The translations under genes and the position numbers were made by a program. From Amycolatopsis sp. CA-126428 (GTDB taxonomy: Bacteria; Actinomycetota; Actinomycetes; Mycobacteriales; Pseudonocardiaceae), in contig NZ_PPHF01000074.1 in the NCBI RefSeq assembly GCF_002904335.1, positions 372,001 through 436,000 on the forward strand: 64,000 nt of DNA, read 5' to 3'. Positions 23,714-31,609 of this stretch are shown in pieces. Numbering within the stretch: the stretch's first letter is position 1; each line of letters starts with the position of its first letter. The notes under the pieces are model-generated. The model did no database searches and was not told the origin of the DNA. It saw only the letters and a program-made list of their open reading frames with translations.

Positions 23714-25342
23714 GTGAAACTGCGCCCGCACGCCGGCCTCGCCCGCGTCCTCGACGACCTCGGCGGCACGCTCCTGGACCTCGTGCTCGGCGACGGCGAC
23801 CGCCCGGGCAGCATCGGCGGCGTCGCCATCCACGATCCGCTCGACGAGCCCGCGCTGCCGCAGAACGCCCTGGTGCTGGGGGTCGGCCTCGCCGATCCGG
23901 ACGAGGTCGTGCGGCAGCTGCGGACGCTGGCCCGCCACGACGCGGCCGGGCTCGTGCTGCGCGCCCCGGTCACGGTGACCCCGGCGATCACCGCCGCCGT
24001 CGAGGAGACCGGCGTCGCCCTGCTGAGCCTGGCCCGGGGCGCGTCCTGGACCCAGCTCGCCGCGATGCTGCGGTCGCTGCTGGCCGAGGGCGACGTCGGC
24101 GACGCGCAGCCGGAGACCCTGGCCGGGCTGCCCTCGGGTGACCTGTTCGCCGTGGCCAACGCGATCGCCGCGTTGATCGACGCGCCCGTCACCATCGAGG
24201 ACCGGCGGTCCCGCGTGCTGGCGTTCTCCGGACGGCAGGACGAAGCCGACCCTTCGCGCGTCGAGACCATCCTGGGCCGGCAGGTCCCCGAGCGGTTCGC
24301 CCGCATGCTGGCCGAGCGCGGGGTGTTCCGCGAGCTCTACCGCACCGATCAGCCGGTCTACGTCGACCGGCCGGCGGGAAGCCCGGCCGGGTTCATGCTG
24401 CCGCGCGTGGCCGTCGCGGTACGGGCGGGCGACGAGATCCTCGGCTCGATCTGGGCTGCGGTGAGCGAGCCGCTGACGCCCGACCGCGCTCAGGCGCTGC
24501 GTGACGCCGCCCGCCTGGTGGCCCTGCACCTGCTGCGCGTCCGGGCGGGCGCCGACGTCGAACGGCGGCTGCGCGCGGACCTGCTGAGCACGGCCCTCGA
24601 AGGCGGCCCCGCCGCGCGCGAGGCGCTGAGCCGGCTCGGCCTCGCCGATCAGCCGGTCGTCGTGCTGGCCCTCGCGGTCCTCGAAACCGGGGCCGCCGAC
24701 GCCGAGCTCGCGGCCGGCCGCCAGCGCCTCAGCGACGGGCTGGCGATGCACCTGAGCGCGGTGCACCCGCGCTGCGCCGCGGCGCTCGTCGGCGACACGG
24801 CCTACGGGCTGGTGCCGGTGACCCGCGACACCGACGCCGAGCAGCGCGCCCTGCGGATCGCCCAGGATTTCCTGGACCGGGTCGGCGACCGCGTCCGCGC
24901 GGTGGTCGGCATCGGCCCGGTGGCGCGCAGCGCGGCCGAGCTGCCGGAAGCCCGCGGCAGCGCGGACCGGGCGTTGCGCGTGCTCCGGTCGGGCAGCGGT
25001 GCCGGCCGCCGGGTCGCCCTGCTGGCCGACGTGCACGTCGAGGCCCTGCTGCTGGAGCTGCAGGACCTGGTCGCGGCCCGCGGCGACCGCCCGACCGGCG
25101 CGGTCGCCCGCCTGCTCGACTACGACGCCCAGCACCAAGCCCACCTGGTGGAGACGCTGCGAGCCTGGCTGGACGCGTTCGGCGACGTCATCGCGGCCTC
25201 CGCGGCGGTCCACGTCCACCCGAACACCTTCCGCTACCGCCTGCGCCGCCTCGCCGAAGTCGGCGGCTTCGACCTCACGGACCCGGAAGCGAGGTTCGCG
25301 GCCATGCTCCAGCTCCGCGTGGTCGCCCCACCACCTTCCTGA
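23714..25342 (+). CDS. PucR-family transcriptional activator
   Basis: About 542 residues with the full PucR layout: an N-terminal purine-catabolism-regulator-like sensor (GVAIHDPLDEPALPQNALVLG), a central GGDEF-like degenerate region (VGDRVRAVVGIGP) and the C-terminal helix-turn-helix (VHVHPNTFRYRLRRLAEVGGFDL). Such proteins activate purine, proline or amino-acid catabolism in response to metabolites. GGGAGG lies 11 bases before the GTG at 23714; the GTG at 23702 overlaps that site and is less likely. No obvious target is adjacent. Confidence 0.85.
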   Translation: MKLRPHAGLARVLDDLGGTLLDLVLGDGDRPGSIGGVAIHDPLDEPALPQNALVLGVGLADPDEVVRQLRTLARHDAAGLVLRAPVTVTPAITAAVEETGVALLSLARGASWTQLAAMLRSLLAEGDVGDAQPETLAGLPSGDLFAVANAIAALIDAPVTIEDRRSRVLAFSGRQDEADPSRVETILGRQVPERFARMLAERGVFRELYRTDQPVYVDRPAGSPAGFMLPRVAVAVRAGDEILGSIWAAVSEPLTPDRAQALRDAARLVALHLLRVRAGADVERRLRADLLSTALEGGPAAREALSRLGLADQPVVVLALAVLETGAADAELAAGRQRLSDGLAMHLSAVHPRCAAALVGDTAYGLVPVTRDTDAEQRALRIAQDFLDRVGDRVRAVVGIGPVARSAAELPEARGSADRALRVLRSGSGAGRRVALLADVHVEALLLELQDLVAARGDRPTGAVARLLDYDAQHQAHLVETLRAWLDAFGDVIAASAAVHVHPNTFRYRLRRLAEVGGFDLTDPEARFAAMLQLRVVAPPPS

Positions 25343-25357
25343 CGGCGTGATCGGAGA

Positions 25358-25492
25358 GCCGACACGCGTGATTGAAAGGTCGACACGCGTGATTGAAGGG
25401 ACGACACGACGGAACTCGGGGCGTCCGGCGTGTCGACCCCCAAATCACGCGTGTCGACCCTTGGATCACGCGAGTTGACCCTTGAATCACGC
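25358..25492. repeat. Inverted array of 21-bp repeats (array C)
   Basis: Direct units at 25358-25378 and 25379-25399 (CGACACGCGTGATTGAA core) with a degenerate third at 25400-25420. Inverted units lie at 25430-25450, 25451-25471 and 25472-25492 (GTGTCGACCC then ATCACGC). The array ends 20 bases before the promoter of the EF-G paralogue. Array D, on the other side of that gene, has the same unit. Confidence 0.85.
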
Positions 25493-25511
25493 GGATGGCC
25501 GCGAAAATGCG

Positions 25512-25540
25512 TTGGCGGGTGGGCCGGGTGTCGCTACTCT
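25512..25540 (+). promoter_or_regulatory. Promoter of the EF-G paralogue leader
   Basis: TTGGCG (25512-25517) and TACTCT (25535-25540) are separated by 17 bp, a good vegetative promoter. Transcription would start near 25547 and give a leader of about 205 nt before the EF-G-like gene. Confidence 0.55.
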
Positions 25541-25582
25541 TCGCCGGAACCTGTCCGCCGCGTCGAACGAAGGGAGCCGGCC

Positions 25583-25684
25583 GTGCGTCACCGCATTGCT
25601 GTTGCTTCCCGTCCGCGGTCCGAGGTGATCCTGGTGTCTTCGCGTCCCCGGTGCCGGCCGCGCGGCTCGCACCGGACTCCGTGA
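25583..25684 (+). CDS. Possible leader peptide of the EF-G paralogue
   Basis: A 33-codon frame with GTG start, preceded by GAAGGGAG at ideal spacing, beginning VRHRIAVASRPRSEV and rich in Arg. It lies within the mRNA leader of the EF-G-like gene, 68 bases before its start. The end of the frame contains a hairpin (GGTGC...GCACC around GCCGCGCGGC, about 25649-25672). The layout resembles ribosome-sensing attenuators of antibiotic-response genes. Expression is not shown. Confidence 0.45.
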   Translation: MRHRIAVASRPRSEVILVSSRPRCRPRGSHRTP

Positions 25685-25752
25685 CGCGTTCCTGAACCAC
25701 CGCCGCGGGGAATCGCGCCGTCCCGATCACTTCGTCCACAAAGGACTGTGTC

Positions 25753-27708
25753 GTGCGCAACCAACCCCTGGCCACCGTCCGCAACCTGGGCATCCTCGCC
25801 CACGTCGACGCGGGCAAGACCACCGTCACCGAACGGATCCTGCGCCACACCGGCGCCACCCACAAGACCGGCGAGGTCCACGACGGCACCACCGTCACCG
25901 ACTTCGACCCGCAGGAACGCGACCGCGGCATCACCATCTTCGCCGCGGCCGTCAGCTGCTCGTGGAACGGCCACCGGCTCACCCTCATCGACACCCCCGG
26001 CCACGCCGACTTCACCGCCGAGGTCGAGCGGTCGCTGCGGGTGCTCGACGGCGCCGTCGCCGTGTTCGACGCCGTCGCCGGGGTCGAGCCGCAGAGCGAG
26101 GCCGTGTGGCGGCAGGCCGACCGGCACGGCGTGCCGCGGATCGCGTTCGTCAACAAGCTCGACCGCGCGGGCGCCGACCTCGACGCCGCCGTCGCTTCGA
26201 TCCGGGCGCGGCTGCACCCGGCGCCGCTGGTCGTGCAGCTGCCGATCGGGCGCGAGGACGGCTTCACCGGCGTCGTCGACCTGCTGCGCCTGCGGAACGA
26301 AGACGTGCCGGACGAGCTCGTCGCCGAAGCCCGCCGCCGGCGCCACGCGCTGGAGGAGGCGGTCGCCGAGCTGCACCCGGTGGCCCTCGACGAGTTCTGC
26401 GCCACCGGCACGGTCTCGGCGGAGACGCTGGAGAAGGCGCTGCGGGAGCTGACCCTCAGCGGCGACGGGCTCGTCGTGCTGTGCGGGGCGGCCTACCGCG
26501 ACCGCGGGATCGAGCCGCTGCTCGACGCCGTCGTCGCGTACCTGCCGTCGCCGGCGGACGTCCCGCCGGTGCGGCCCGACCGGCCCGCCGACCCGGCGGC
26601 GCCGCCGGCGGCGCTGGTGTTCAAGGTCGTCTCGACGGCGACGGGACGGCTGACGTACCTGCGGGTGTATTCGGGAACGCTGCGGAAGGGGGACCAGGTG
26701 ACGGACGCGGGACGCACCGAGCGCATCGCGCGCGTCCTGCGCGTGCAGGCCGACCGCCAGTCCGAAGTAGACAGTGCGGTGGCCGGTGACATCGTCGCGG
26801 TGGCCGGACCGAAGGCGGCGCGGGTCGGCGCCACCTTCGCCGCGCCCGGCGACCCGGTGCTGCTGGAACCGCCGGTGTCGGCGGACCCGGTGGTCTCGGT
26901 GGCGGTCGAACCCCGGCGGGCGGGCGACGGCGAGCGGCTGACGGCGGCCTTGGCCCGGCTGGCCGAGGAGGACCCGTCGCTGGTCGTGCGGGTCGATCCG
27001 GAGACCGGGCAGACGGTGCTGTCCGGGCTGGGTGAGCTGCACCTGGAGGTGGCGGTGGAAAGACTACGCCGCGACCGTGGCCTGGAGGTCGCCGTGGGCC
27101 GTCCTTCGGTGGCGTACCGGGAGACGGTGGTCAGCGGCGTGACGGGGCTGGTGTACCGCCACGTCAAGCAGGACGGCGGGGCGGGCCAGTTCGCCCACGT
27201 GGTGCTGGACGTCTCGCCGGCGCCGGAGGGCTTCGAGTTCGCCTCGGCGGTCGTCGGCGGCCGCGTGCCGCGCGAGTACGTCCGCGCGGTCGAGGCCGGC
27301 TGCCGGGACGCGCTGGCCGAGGGGCCGCTGGGCGGCCACCCGGTGACGGGCCTGCGGGTGACGCTGGTCGACGGGGCGACGCACCCGAAGGATTCGTCGG
27401 ACCTGGCGTTCCGCACGGCGGGCCGGCTCGGGTTGCGGCTGGCGCTGCGCTCGTCGGTCCTGCGCCTGCTCGAGCCGGTGGCCGAGGTGGCGGTGACGGT
27501 CCCGCCCGACGTGGTCGGCGGCGTGCTCGGCGACCTCGCCGCCCGCCGGGGCCGGGTGGCCGGCTCGGCGGTCCGGCCGGGTTCGGCGGTGGTGACGGCC
27601 ACGGTGCCGGTGGCGGAGCTGTTCGGCTACGCGAACCGGCTGCAGAGCCGCACGCAGGGCCGCGGCACGTTCACCGCCCGCCCGGCGGGGTTCGCGCCGG
27701 TGCCGTGA
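25753..27708 (+). CDS. Elongation factor G paralogue (translational GTPase)
   Basis: A 651-residue translational GTPase. G1 AHVDAGKTT, G2 DRGITI, G3 DTPGH and G4 NKLD are intact. Domains II to V follow, ending in the EF-G signature FGYANRLQSRTQGRGTF. It is shorter than housekeeping EF-G (about 700) mainly because the G' insert after NKLD is reduced. The intact EF-G-type domains IV/V (KQDGGAGQFAHV, HPKDSSDLAF) argue against a TetM-type protein. It probably binds the ribosome as an alternative translocase, recycling or drug-protection factor. GTG follows AAGGA. It is flanked by arrays C and D. Confidence 0.85.
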   Translation: MRNQPLATVRNLGILAHVDAGKTTVTERILRHTGATHKTGEVHDGTTVTDFDPQERDRGITIFAAAVSCSWNGHRLTLIDTPGHADFTAEVERSLRVLDGAVAVFDAVAGVEPQSEAVWRQADRHGVPRIAFVNKLDRAGADLDAAVASIRARLHPAPLVVQLPIGREDGFTGVVDLLRLRNEDVPDELVAEARRRRHALEEAVAELHPVALDEFCATGTVSAETLEKALRELTLSGDGLVVLCGAAYRDRGIEPLLDAVVAYLPSPADVPPVRPDRPADPAAPPAALVFKVVSTATGRLTYLRVYSGTLRKGDQVTDAGRTERIARVLRVQADRQSEVDSAVAGDIVAVAGPKAARVGATFAAPGDPVLLEPPVSADPVVSVAVEPRRAGDGERLTAALARLAEEDPSLVVRVDPETGQTVLSGLGELHLEVAVERLRRDRGLEVAVGRPSVAYRETVVSGVTGLVYRHVKQDGGAGQFAHVVLDVSPAPEGFEFASAVVGGRVPREYVRAVEAGCRDALAEGPLGGHPVTGLRVTLVDGATHPKDSSDLAFRTAGRLGLRLALRSSVLRLLEPVAEVAVTVPPDVVGGVLGDLAARRGRVAGSAVRPGSAVVTATVPVAELFGYANRLQSRTQGRGTFTARPAGFAPVP

Positions 27709-27718
27709 GGCCGAGGGT

Positions 27719-27745
27719 GGTGAGCCGGGCGAACCCCGGCTCACC
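27719..27745 (+). terminator. Terminator hairpin after the EF-G paralogue
   Basis: A perfect 11-bp stem, GGTGAGCCGGG (27719-27729) with CCCGGCTCACC (27735-27745), and a five-base loop, beginning 11 bases after the stop codon. Confidence 0.8.
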
Positions 27746-27756
27746 ACCCGCACCGC

Positions 27757-27819
27757 GTGTCGACCTCCTGATCACGCGTGTCGACCCGCTGATCACGCGT
27801 GTCGGCCGTCCCGTCACGC
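27757..27819. repeat. Tandem array of three 21-bp repeats (array D)
   Basis: Units at 27757-27777, 27778-27798 and 27799-27819 begin GTGTCG and end TCACGC. They match the inverted half of array C. The array follows the EF-G terminator and precedes the convergent cysteine-desulfurase-like gene. Confidence 0.85.
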
Positions 27820-27840
27820 AGGGACCGGCGCGAGCTGCCC

Positions 27841-29040
27841 TCAGCCGCGCGGCAGCGACTCGATCCCGGCCAGCAGCCGGTCCACGTCGTCCTCGGTGGT
27901 GTACGGCGCGATCCCCGCGCGGACCGCGCCCGTGTCGCCCAGCCCCAGCTGCCGGGAACACTCGATCGCGTAGAAACTCCCCGCCGGTGCGTTCACCCCC
28001 TGCGCCCCGAGGTGTTCGTACACCGCCTGCGAGGAAACCCCCGCCACGGAGAACAACTCCGTCGGGGTCCGGTGCCGCTCCGGCGCCCCGTACCGCGTCA
28101 CCCCCGGCAACGCGGCCAGGCCGGCGCCGAGCCGGGCCAGCAGCGCGTTCTCGTGCCCCTCCAGCTCGGCCATCGACTCCGGCAACCGCGACCGGCGCGA
28201 CCCCGTCCCCGGCACCAGACCCGCGAGAAAGTCGATCGCCGCGGTCGTGCCCGCCAGCAGCTCGTACGGCAGCGTGCCCAGCTCGAACCGCTCCGGCACC
28301 GCGTTGGCCGACGGCAGCAGCTTGTCCGGGTGCAGCGTCTCGAGCAACGCCGGCGCCGCCGCGACCACGCCGAGGTGCGGCCCGAGGAACTTGTACGGCG
28401 AGCACGCGTAGAAGTCGGCCCCGAGCGCCGTGACGTCGACCGCCGCGTGCGGGGTCAGGTGGACGCCGTCGACGTAGAGCAGCGCGCCCGCGTCGTGCAC
28501 CTCCGCCGCGATCGCCGGGATGTCGGGGCGGGTGCCGAGCAGGTTGGAGGCCGCCGTCACCGCGACCAGCCGCGTCCGCTCCGACAGCAGCCCGCCGATC
28601 GGCGCGAGTTCGCCCGTGGCCGGGTCGAAGTCCGCCCAGCGCACGGTCGCGCCGGCCGCCGCCGCGGCCTGGACCCACGGGCGGATGTTGGCGTCGTGGT
28701 CGAGGCGGGTCACCACGACTTCGTCGCCGGGACCCCACTTCTGGGCCAGCGTCCGGGAGAAGTCGTAGGTCAGCTGCGTCATGCTGCGGCCGAAGACGAC
28801 GCCGGCCGGGTCGGCGGCGAGCAGGTCGGCGGCGGCTTGGCGGGCTTCGGCGACGACCGCGCTCGCCCGGCGCTCGGCCGCGGTGACGACGCCGCGGTTG
28901 GCGATCGCCGCGCACAGCGTGCTCGCCACCGCCTCCCCGACGACATCGGGGACCTGCGAGCCGCCCGGTCCGTCGAAGTGGGCGGCACCGCCGTCGAGGG
29001 CGGGGAAGTGCGCTCGGATCGTCTGAACGTCGTAGGTCAC
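27841..29040 (-). CDS. Cysteine desulfurase-like PLP enzyme (TIGR01976 type)
   Basis: A 399-residue class-V aminotransferase fold. AAHFDGPGGSQVP near the N-terminus is typical of TIGR01976. The PLP-binding region shows DGVHLTPHAAVDV, and the Schiff-base Lys lies in YACSPYKFLGPHLG. These enzymes resemble SufS/NifS, but no Fe-S scaffold gene is near and the true reaction is uncertain. The GTG at 29040 (VTYDVQTIRAHFP) matches the family start; Shine-Dalgarno is weak. Confidence 0.85.
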   Translation of the reverse strand: MTYDVQTIRAHFPALDGGAAHFDGPGGSQVPDVVGEAVASTLCAAIANRGVVTAAERRASAVVAEARQAAADLLAADPAGVVFGRSMTQLTYDFSRTLAQKWGPGDEVVVTRLDHDANIRPWVQAAAAAGATVRWADFDPATGELAPIGGLLSERTRLVAVTAASNLLGTRPDIPAIAAEVHDAGALLYVDGVHLTPHAAVDVTALGADFYACSPYKFLGPHLGVVAAAPALLETLHPDKLLPSANAVPERFELGTLPYELLAGTTAAIDFLAGLVPGTGSRRSRLPESMAELEGHENALLARLGAGLAALPGVTRYGAPERHRTPTELFSVAGVSSQAVYEHLGAQGVNAPAGSFYAIECSRQLGLGDTGAVRAGIAPYTTEDDVDRLLAGIESLPRG

Positions 29041-29102
29041 GCCGCCAGCATGCCGAACCGCGGCCACCGGCCTCAAGATCCCCGCCGCGATGGTCCCGGA
29101 CG

Positions 29103-29327
29103 TCAGCGGCCGCGATTGCGGGGGTGCTCCCGGGCCCGGCGCTCGTTGCCGTGCTTGTAGTTGCCGGTCACCCGGGCCATCAGCTGCTGCTGGTCGTCAC
29201 CCCGCGCCACCGCGGCCAGGAACCGGGCGGCGGCCGCCCCGCGCAGCGTGCCCGCCGGGCGGTCGTGGTGGGTGATCGTCACGGTGCCGCCCTCGTCGCG
29301 GTAGGCGAAGCCCTCCGGTGTCCCCAT
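29103..29327 (-). CDS. Small conserved-looking basic protein
   Basis: A 74-residue protein with a beta-rich N-terminal half (AYRDEGGTVTITHHDRPAG), a helix (GAAAARFLAAVARGDDQQQL) and a basic tail (KHGNERRAREHPRNRGR). It looks like a small folded domain with a nucleic-acid-binding tail, but I recognise no family. The ATG lacks a strong Shine-Dalgarno. It is divergent from the GT87 gene. Confidence 0.6.
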   Translation of the reverse strand: MGTPEGFAYRDEGGTVTITHHDRPAGTLRGAAAARFLAAVARGDDQQQLMARVTGNYKHGNERRAREHPRNRGR

Positions 29328-29445
29328 CCGCCCAGGGTGGCACGGGCGGCAACCGGTTTTCCCGGGGTCGGCTTCGGGGGTTTCCCGGATGGTGCCCGCC
29401 CCGGGACCCGACAGAATGCGTGGGGTGACCGGAGGGGGAGCAGGG

Positions 29446-30675
29446 GTGCGAGCCAGGCTGGGGAACAAGTACGTGCTGCTGGGGGCCCAGCTGCTCGTGC
29501 TGGTGGCGGTGCTCGTGTCGTACAACGGCGGCCGGTGGCGGTTCCCGGCCTACCGCGTCGACCTCGACGTCTACCGGCTCGGCTCGGCGGCGCTGCTGCA
29601 CGGCCAGGCGCTCTACGGCACGCTGCCGCCCACCGGCGACGGCCAGTCCCTGCTCTTCACCTACCCGCCGTTCGCGGCCATCGTGCTGGCCCCGCTGGCG
29701 CTCCTGCCGTACTGGGCGGCCTGCCTCGCGCTCACCCTGCTCACGCTCGGCGTGCTGGCGGTGGTCCTGGTGACGGTGCTGCGCGCCCTCGGTGCCCGGT
29801 GCGACTGGCGGCGGGTGGCGGCGCTGCTGCTGGCCGCCGAGGTGCTGGAACCGGTGCTGCGCACGCTGTACGCGGGGCAGATCGACCTGCTGCTGCTCGT
29901 TCTGGTCGTCTTGGACGTCCTGGTGGAGACCCCGCGCCGGCCGCGTGGCCTGCTGATCGGTCTCGCCGCCGCGGTGAAGCTGACGCCGGCGGTGTTCCTG
30001 CTGTACTTCCTGCTCCGGCGGGACGGCCGGGCCGCGGTGACCGCCGTCGTGACGTTCCTGGCCGCGACGGCGGTGGGTTTCCTGCTCGCCGGCGCGGACT
30101 CGGTGCGGTACTGGACGGGCGCGCTGTGGGACACCGGCCGCGTCGGCGAGCCGACCTACGCCGGCGACCAGTCGCTGCTCGGGCTGCTGGCCAGGGCCGG
30201 GGTGCCGCCGGAGGCGCGGACGGCGTGGTGGCTGCCGCTGGTGGCGGTGGTGCTCGTGCTGACGGCGCTGGGCGTGCGGCGCGCGCTGGCCGCGGGGGAG
30301 AAGATCGTCGCGCTCGGCCTCAACGCGATCGGGGGGCTGCTGGTCTCGCCGATCTCCTGGACCCACCACTGGGCCTGGGCCGTGGTCGTCCTGCTCGGCT
30401 GGGCTGAGCTGGCGCGCCGCACGCGGCGGCGGGGATATGCGCTCCTGGCCGGGGCGGGCGCGGTGCTCTTCGTCGCGGGGCCGCAGTGGTGGTGGCCGCG
30501 CGGCGGAGAGGTCGAACGGCAGTGGACCTTCCTCCAGCAGCTCACCGGGAACGGCTATGTCCTTTTCGGACTCGCGGTGCTGCTGACGGCGGTGCTGGTG
30601 CGGTTCCCGCGGCGGGCGGAACCGGTCAGCGCCGTCGTGCCGGCCCGAGCCGGAGCCAGCCCGCTCCCAGGATGA
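29446..30675 (+). CDS. GT87-family polyprenol-phosphomannose mannosyltransferase
   Basis: About 409 residues with some ten transmembrane segments. The first extracytoplasmic loop holds the catalytic-type acidic motif DLDVYRLGSAALLHG, followed by LYGTLP and FTYPPFAAI, which are typical of GT87/DUF2029 enzymes such as PimE. These use polyprenol-phosphate mannose on the outer face of the membrane to build lipomannan or other mannans. GTG at 29446 follows GGAGGGGGA; GTG 29425 or ATG 29416 are alternatives. The C-terminus overlaps the convergent DUF4383 gene by 50 bases. Confidence 0.85.
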   Translation: MRARLGNKYVLLGAQLLVLVAVLVSYNGGRWRFPAYRVDLDVYRLGSAALLHGQALYGTLPPTGDGQSLLFTYPPFAAIVLAPLALLPYWAACLALTLLTLGVLAVVLVTVLRALGARCDWRRVAALLLAAEVLEPVLRTLYAGQIDLLLLVLVVLDVLVETPRRPRGLLIGLAAAVKLTPAVFLLYFLLRRDGRAAVTAVVTFLAATAVGFLLAGADSVRYWTGALWDTGRVGEPTYAGDQSLLGLLARAGVPPEARTAWWLPLVAVVLVLTALGVRRALAAGEKIVALGLNAIGGLLVSPISWTHHWAWAVVVLLGWAELARRTRRRGYALLAGAGAVLFVAGPQWWWPRGGEVERQWTFLQQLTGNGYVLFGLAVLLTAVLVRFPRRAEPVSAVVPARAGASPLPG

Positions 30676-31060
30676 GCATCGCCGTGCCGAGCGCCAGGTC
30701 GAAGCAGATCCCCGCGGTGTTCAGCGGCAGCGCGTCGGTGATCACGTGCGGCAACGGGAGCAGCCCGGCCAGCCCCACCACGGCGTAGCAGGCACCGGCG
30801 ACCAGGAGGAACCGGGCGGCCCAGCGCGACGAGCGGGTGCAAAACACCGCGGTGGCGCCGGTCAGCAGGTGCACCAGCGTCCACACGCCGGAGACGGCGA
30901 GGACGCCGAAGAGCACGCGCGGGCCACCGCCGGCCGGCACCCCGGCCATCAGCTCCAGCGCGGCGAGGACGAGGAACAGCAGGCCGATCAACATGCCCAT
31001 GCCCTGGACGGGGGCGGGACCCCGCCGAGGCGCCCGGGTCTCGGGTTCAGTGGCCGTCAT
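30626..31060 (-). CDS. DUF4383-family membrane protein
   Basis: A 144-residue integral membrane protein with four hydrophobic helices (MGMLIGLLFLVLAALELM; VLFGVLAVSGVWTLVHLLTG; AARFLLVAGACYAVVGLAG; LNTAGICFDLALGTAMLILG), the layout of DUF4383 proteins. Function is unknown. It is divergent from an SRPBCC gene across 87 bases. Confidence 0.75.
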   Translation of the reverse strand: MTATEPETRAPRRGPAPVQGMGMLIGLLFLVLAALELMAGVPAGGGPRVLFGVLAVSGVWTLVHLLTGATAVFCTRSSRWAARFLLVAGACYAVVGLAGLLPLPHVITDALPLNTAGICFDLALGTAMLILGAGWLRLGPARRR

Positions 31061-31147
31061 GCCTTCGGGGTTCCCCGCCTGAACCCTTTTAAAGCACCAC
31101 TTCACGGGTATCCGGGCACGATCCGGACCCCGACGAGGAGCGACCCG

Positions 31148-31609
31148 ATGACCGAGTACCGCCACAGCGCGACCGCCGACATCCCCGCGGACGAGCTGTT
31201 CGCGTTCCTGAGCCACCCGGAGAACCTGCCCCGGTACTTCCCGCAGATGAAGGTCGCCGAGCCGACGGGCGGGGACAGCGTCCACGTCGAGGCCGAGGTG
31301 CACGGCAACCGCGTCGCGAGCGAGGCGTGGCTGCACACCGACGCGGCGACCCGGTCGCTGACGTGGGGTGCGGAGGGCCCGGACGACTACCACGGCGAGC
31401 TGCGCATCCGCGACGACGGCCCGGCGTCCTCGGAAATCACCGTCACGCTGCACAGCGTCCGGGAAGCGGACGGGGACGAGGTCCAGCAGGGCCTCGAACA
31501 GACGGTCGCCGCGATGACGCACGCCGCGTCCGCCGACGCCGACGTCGAGGCGGCCGAAGGCCAGGGCGGCTGGACCTCCTACGACGGAAAGAGGGACTCG
31601 TCGAGCTGA
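31148..31609 (+). CDS. SRPBCC-family protein
   Basis: A 153-residue polyketide cyclase/START-like protein. It begins YRHSATADIPADELFAFLSHPENLPRYFPQ, the classic first strand and helix pair, and ends with the long helix QQGLEQTVAAMTHAAS. It probably binds a hydrophobic ligand. GAGGAG precedes the ATG. The 3' end overlaps the convergent FAD monooxygenase gene by 31 bases. Confidence 0.8.
   Translation: MTEYRHSATADIPADELFAFLSHPENLPRYFPQMKVAEPTGGDSVHVEAEVHGNRVASEAWLHTDAATRSLTWGAEGPDDYHGELRIRDDGPASSEITVTLHSVREADGDEVQQGLEQTVAAMTHAASADADVEAAEGQGGWTSYDGKRDSSS

Noticed and set aside
25753..27708. TetM/OtrA-type tetracycline resistance protein
   Set aside because: Length and leader peptide fit, but domains IV/V and the FGYANRLQSRTQGRGTF end are those of EF-G, not of TetM.
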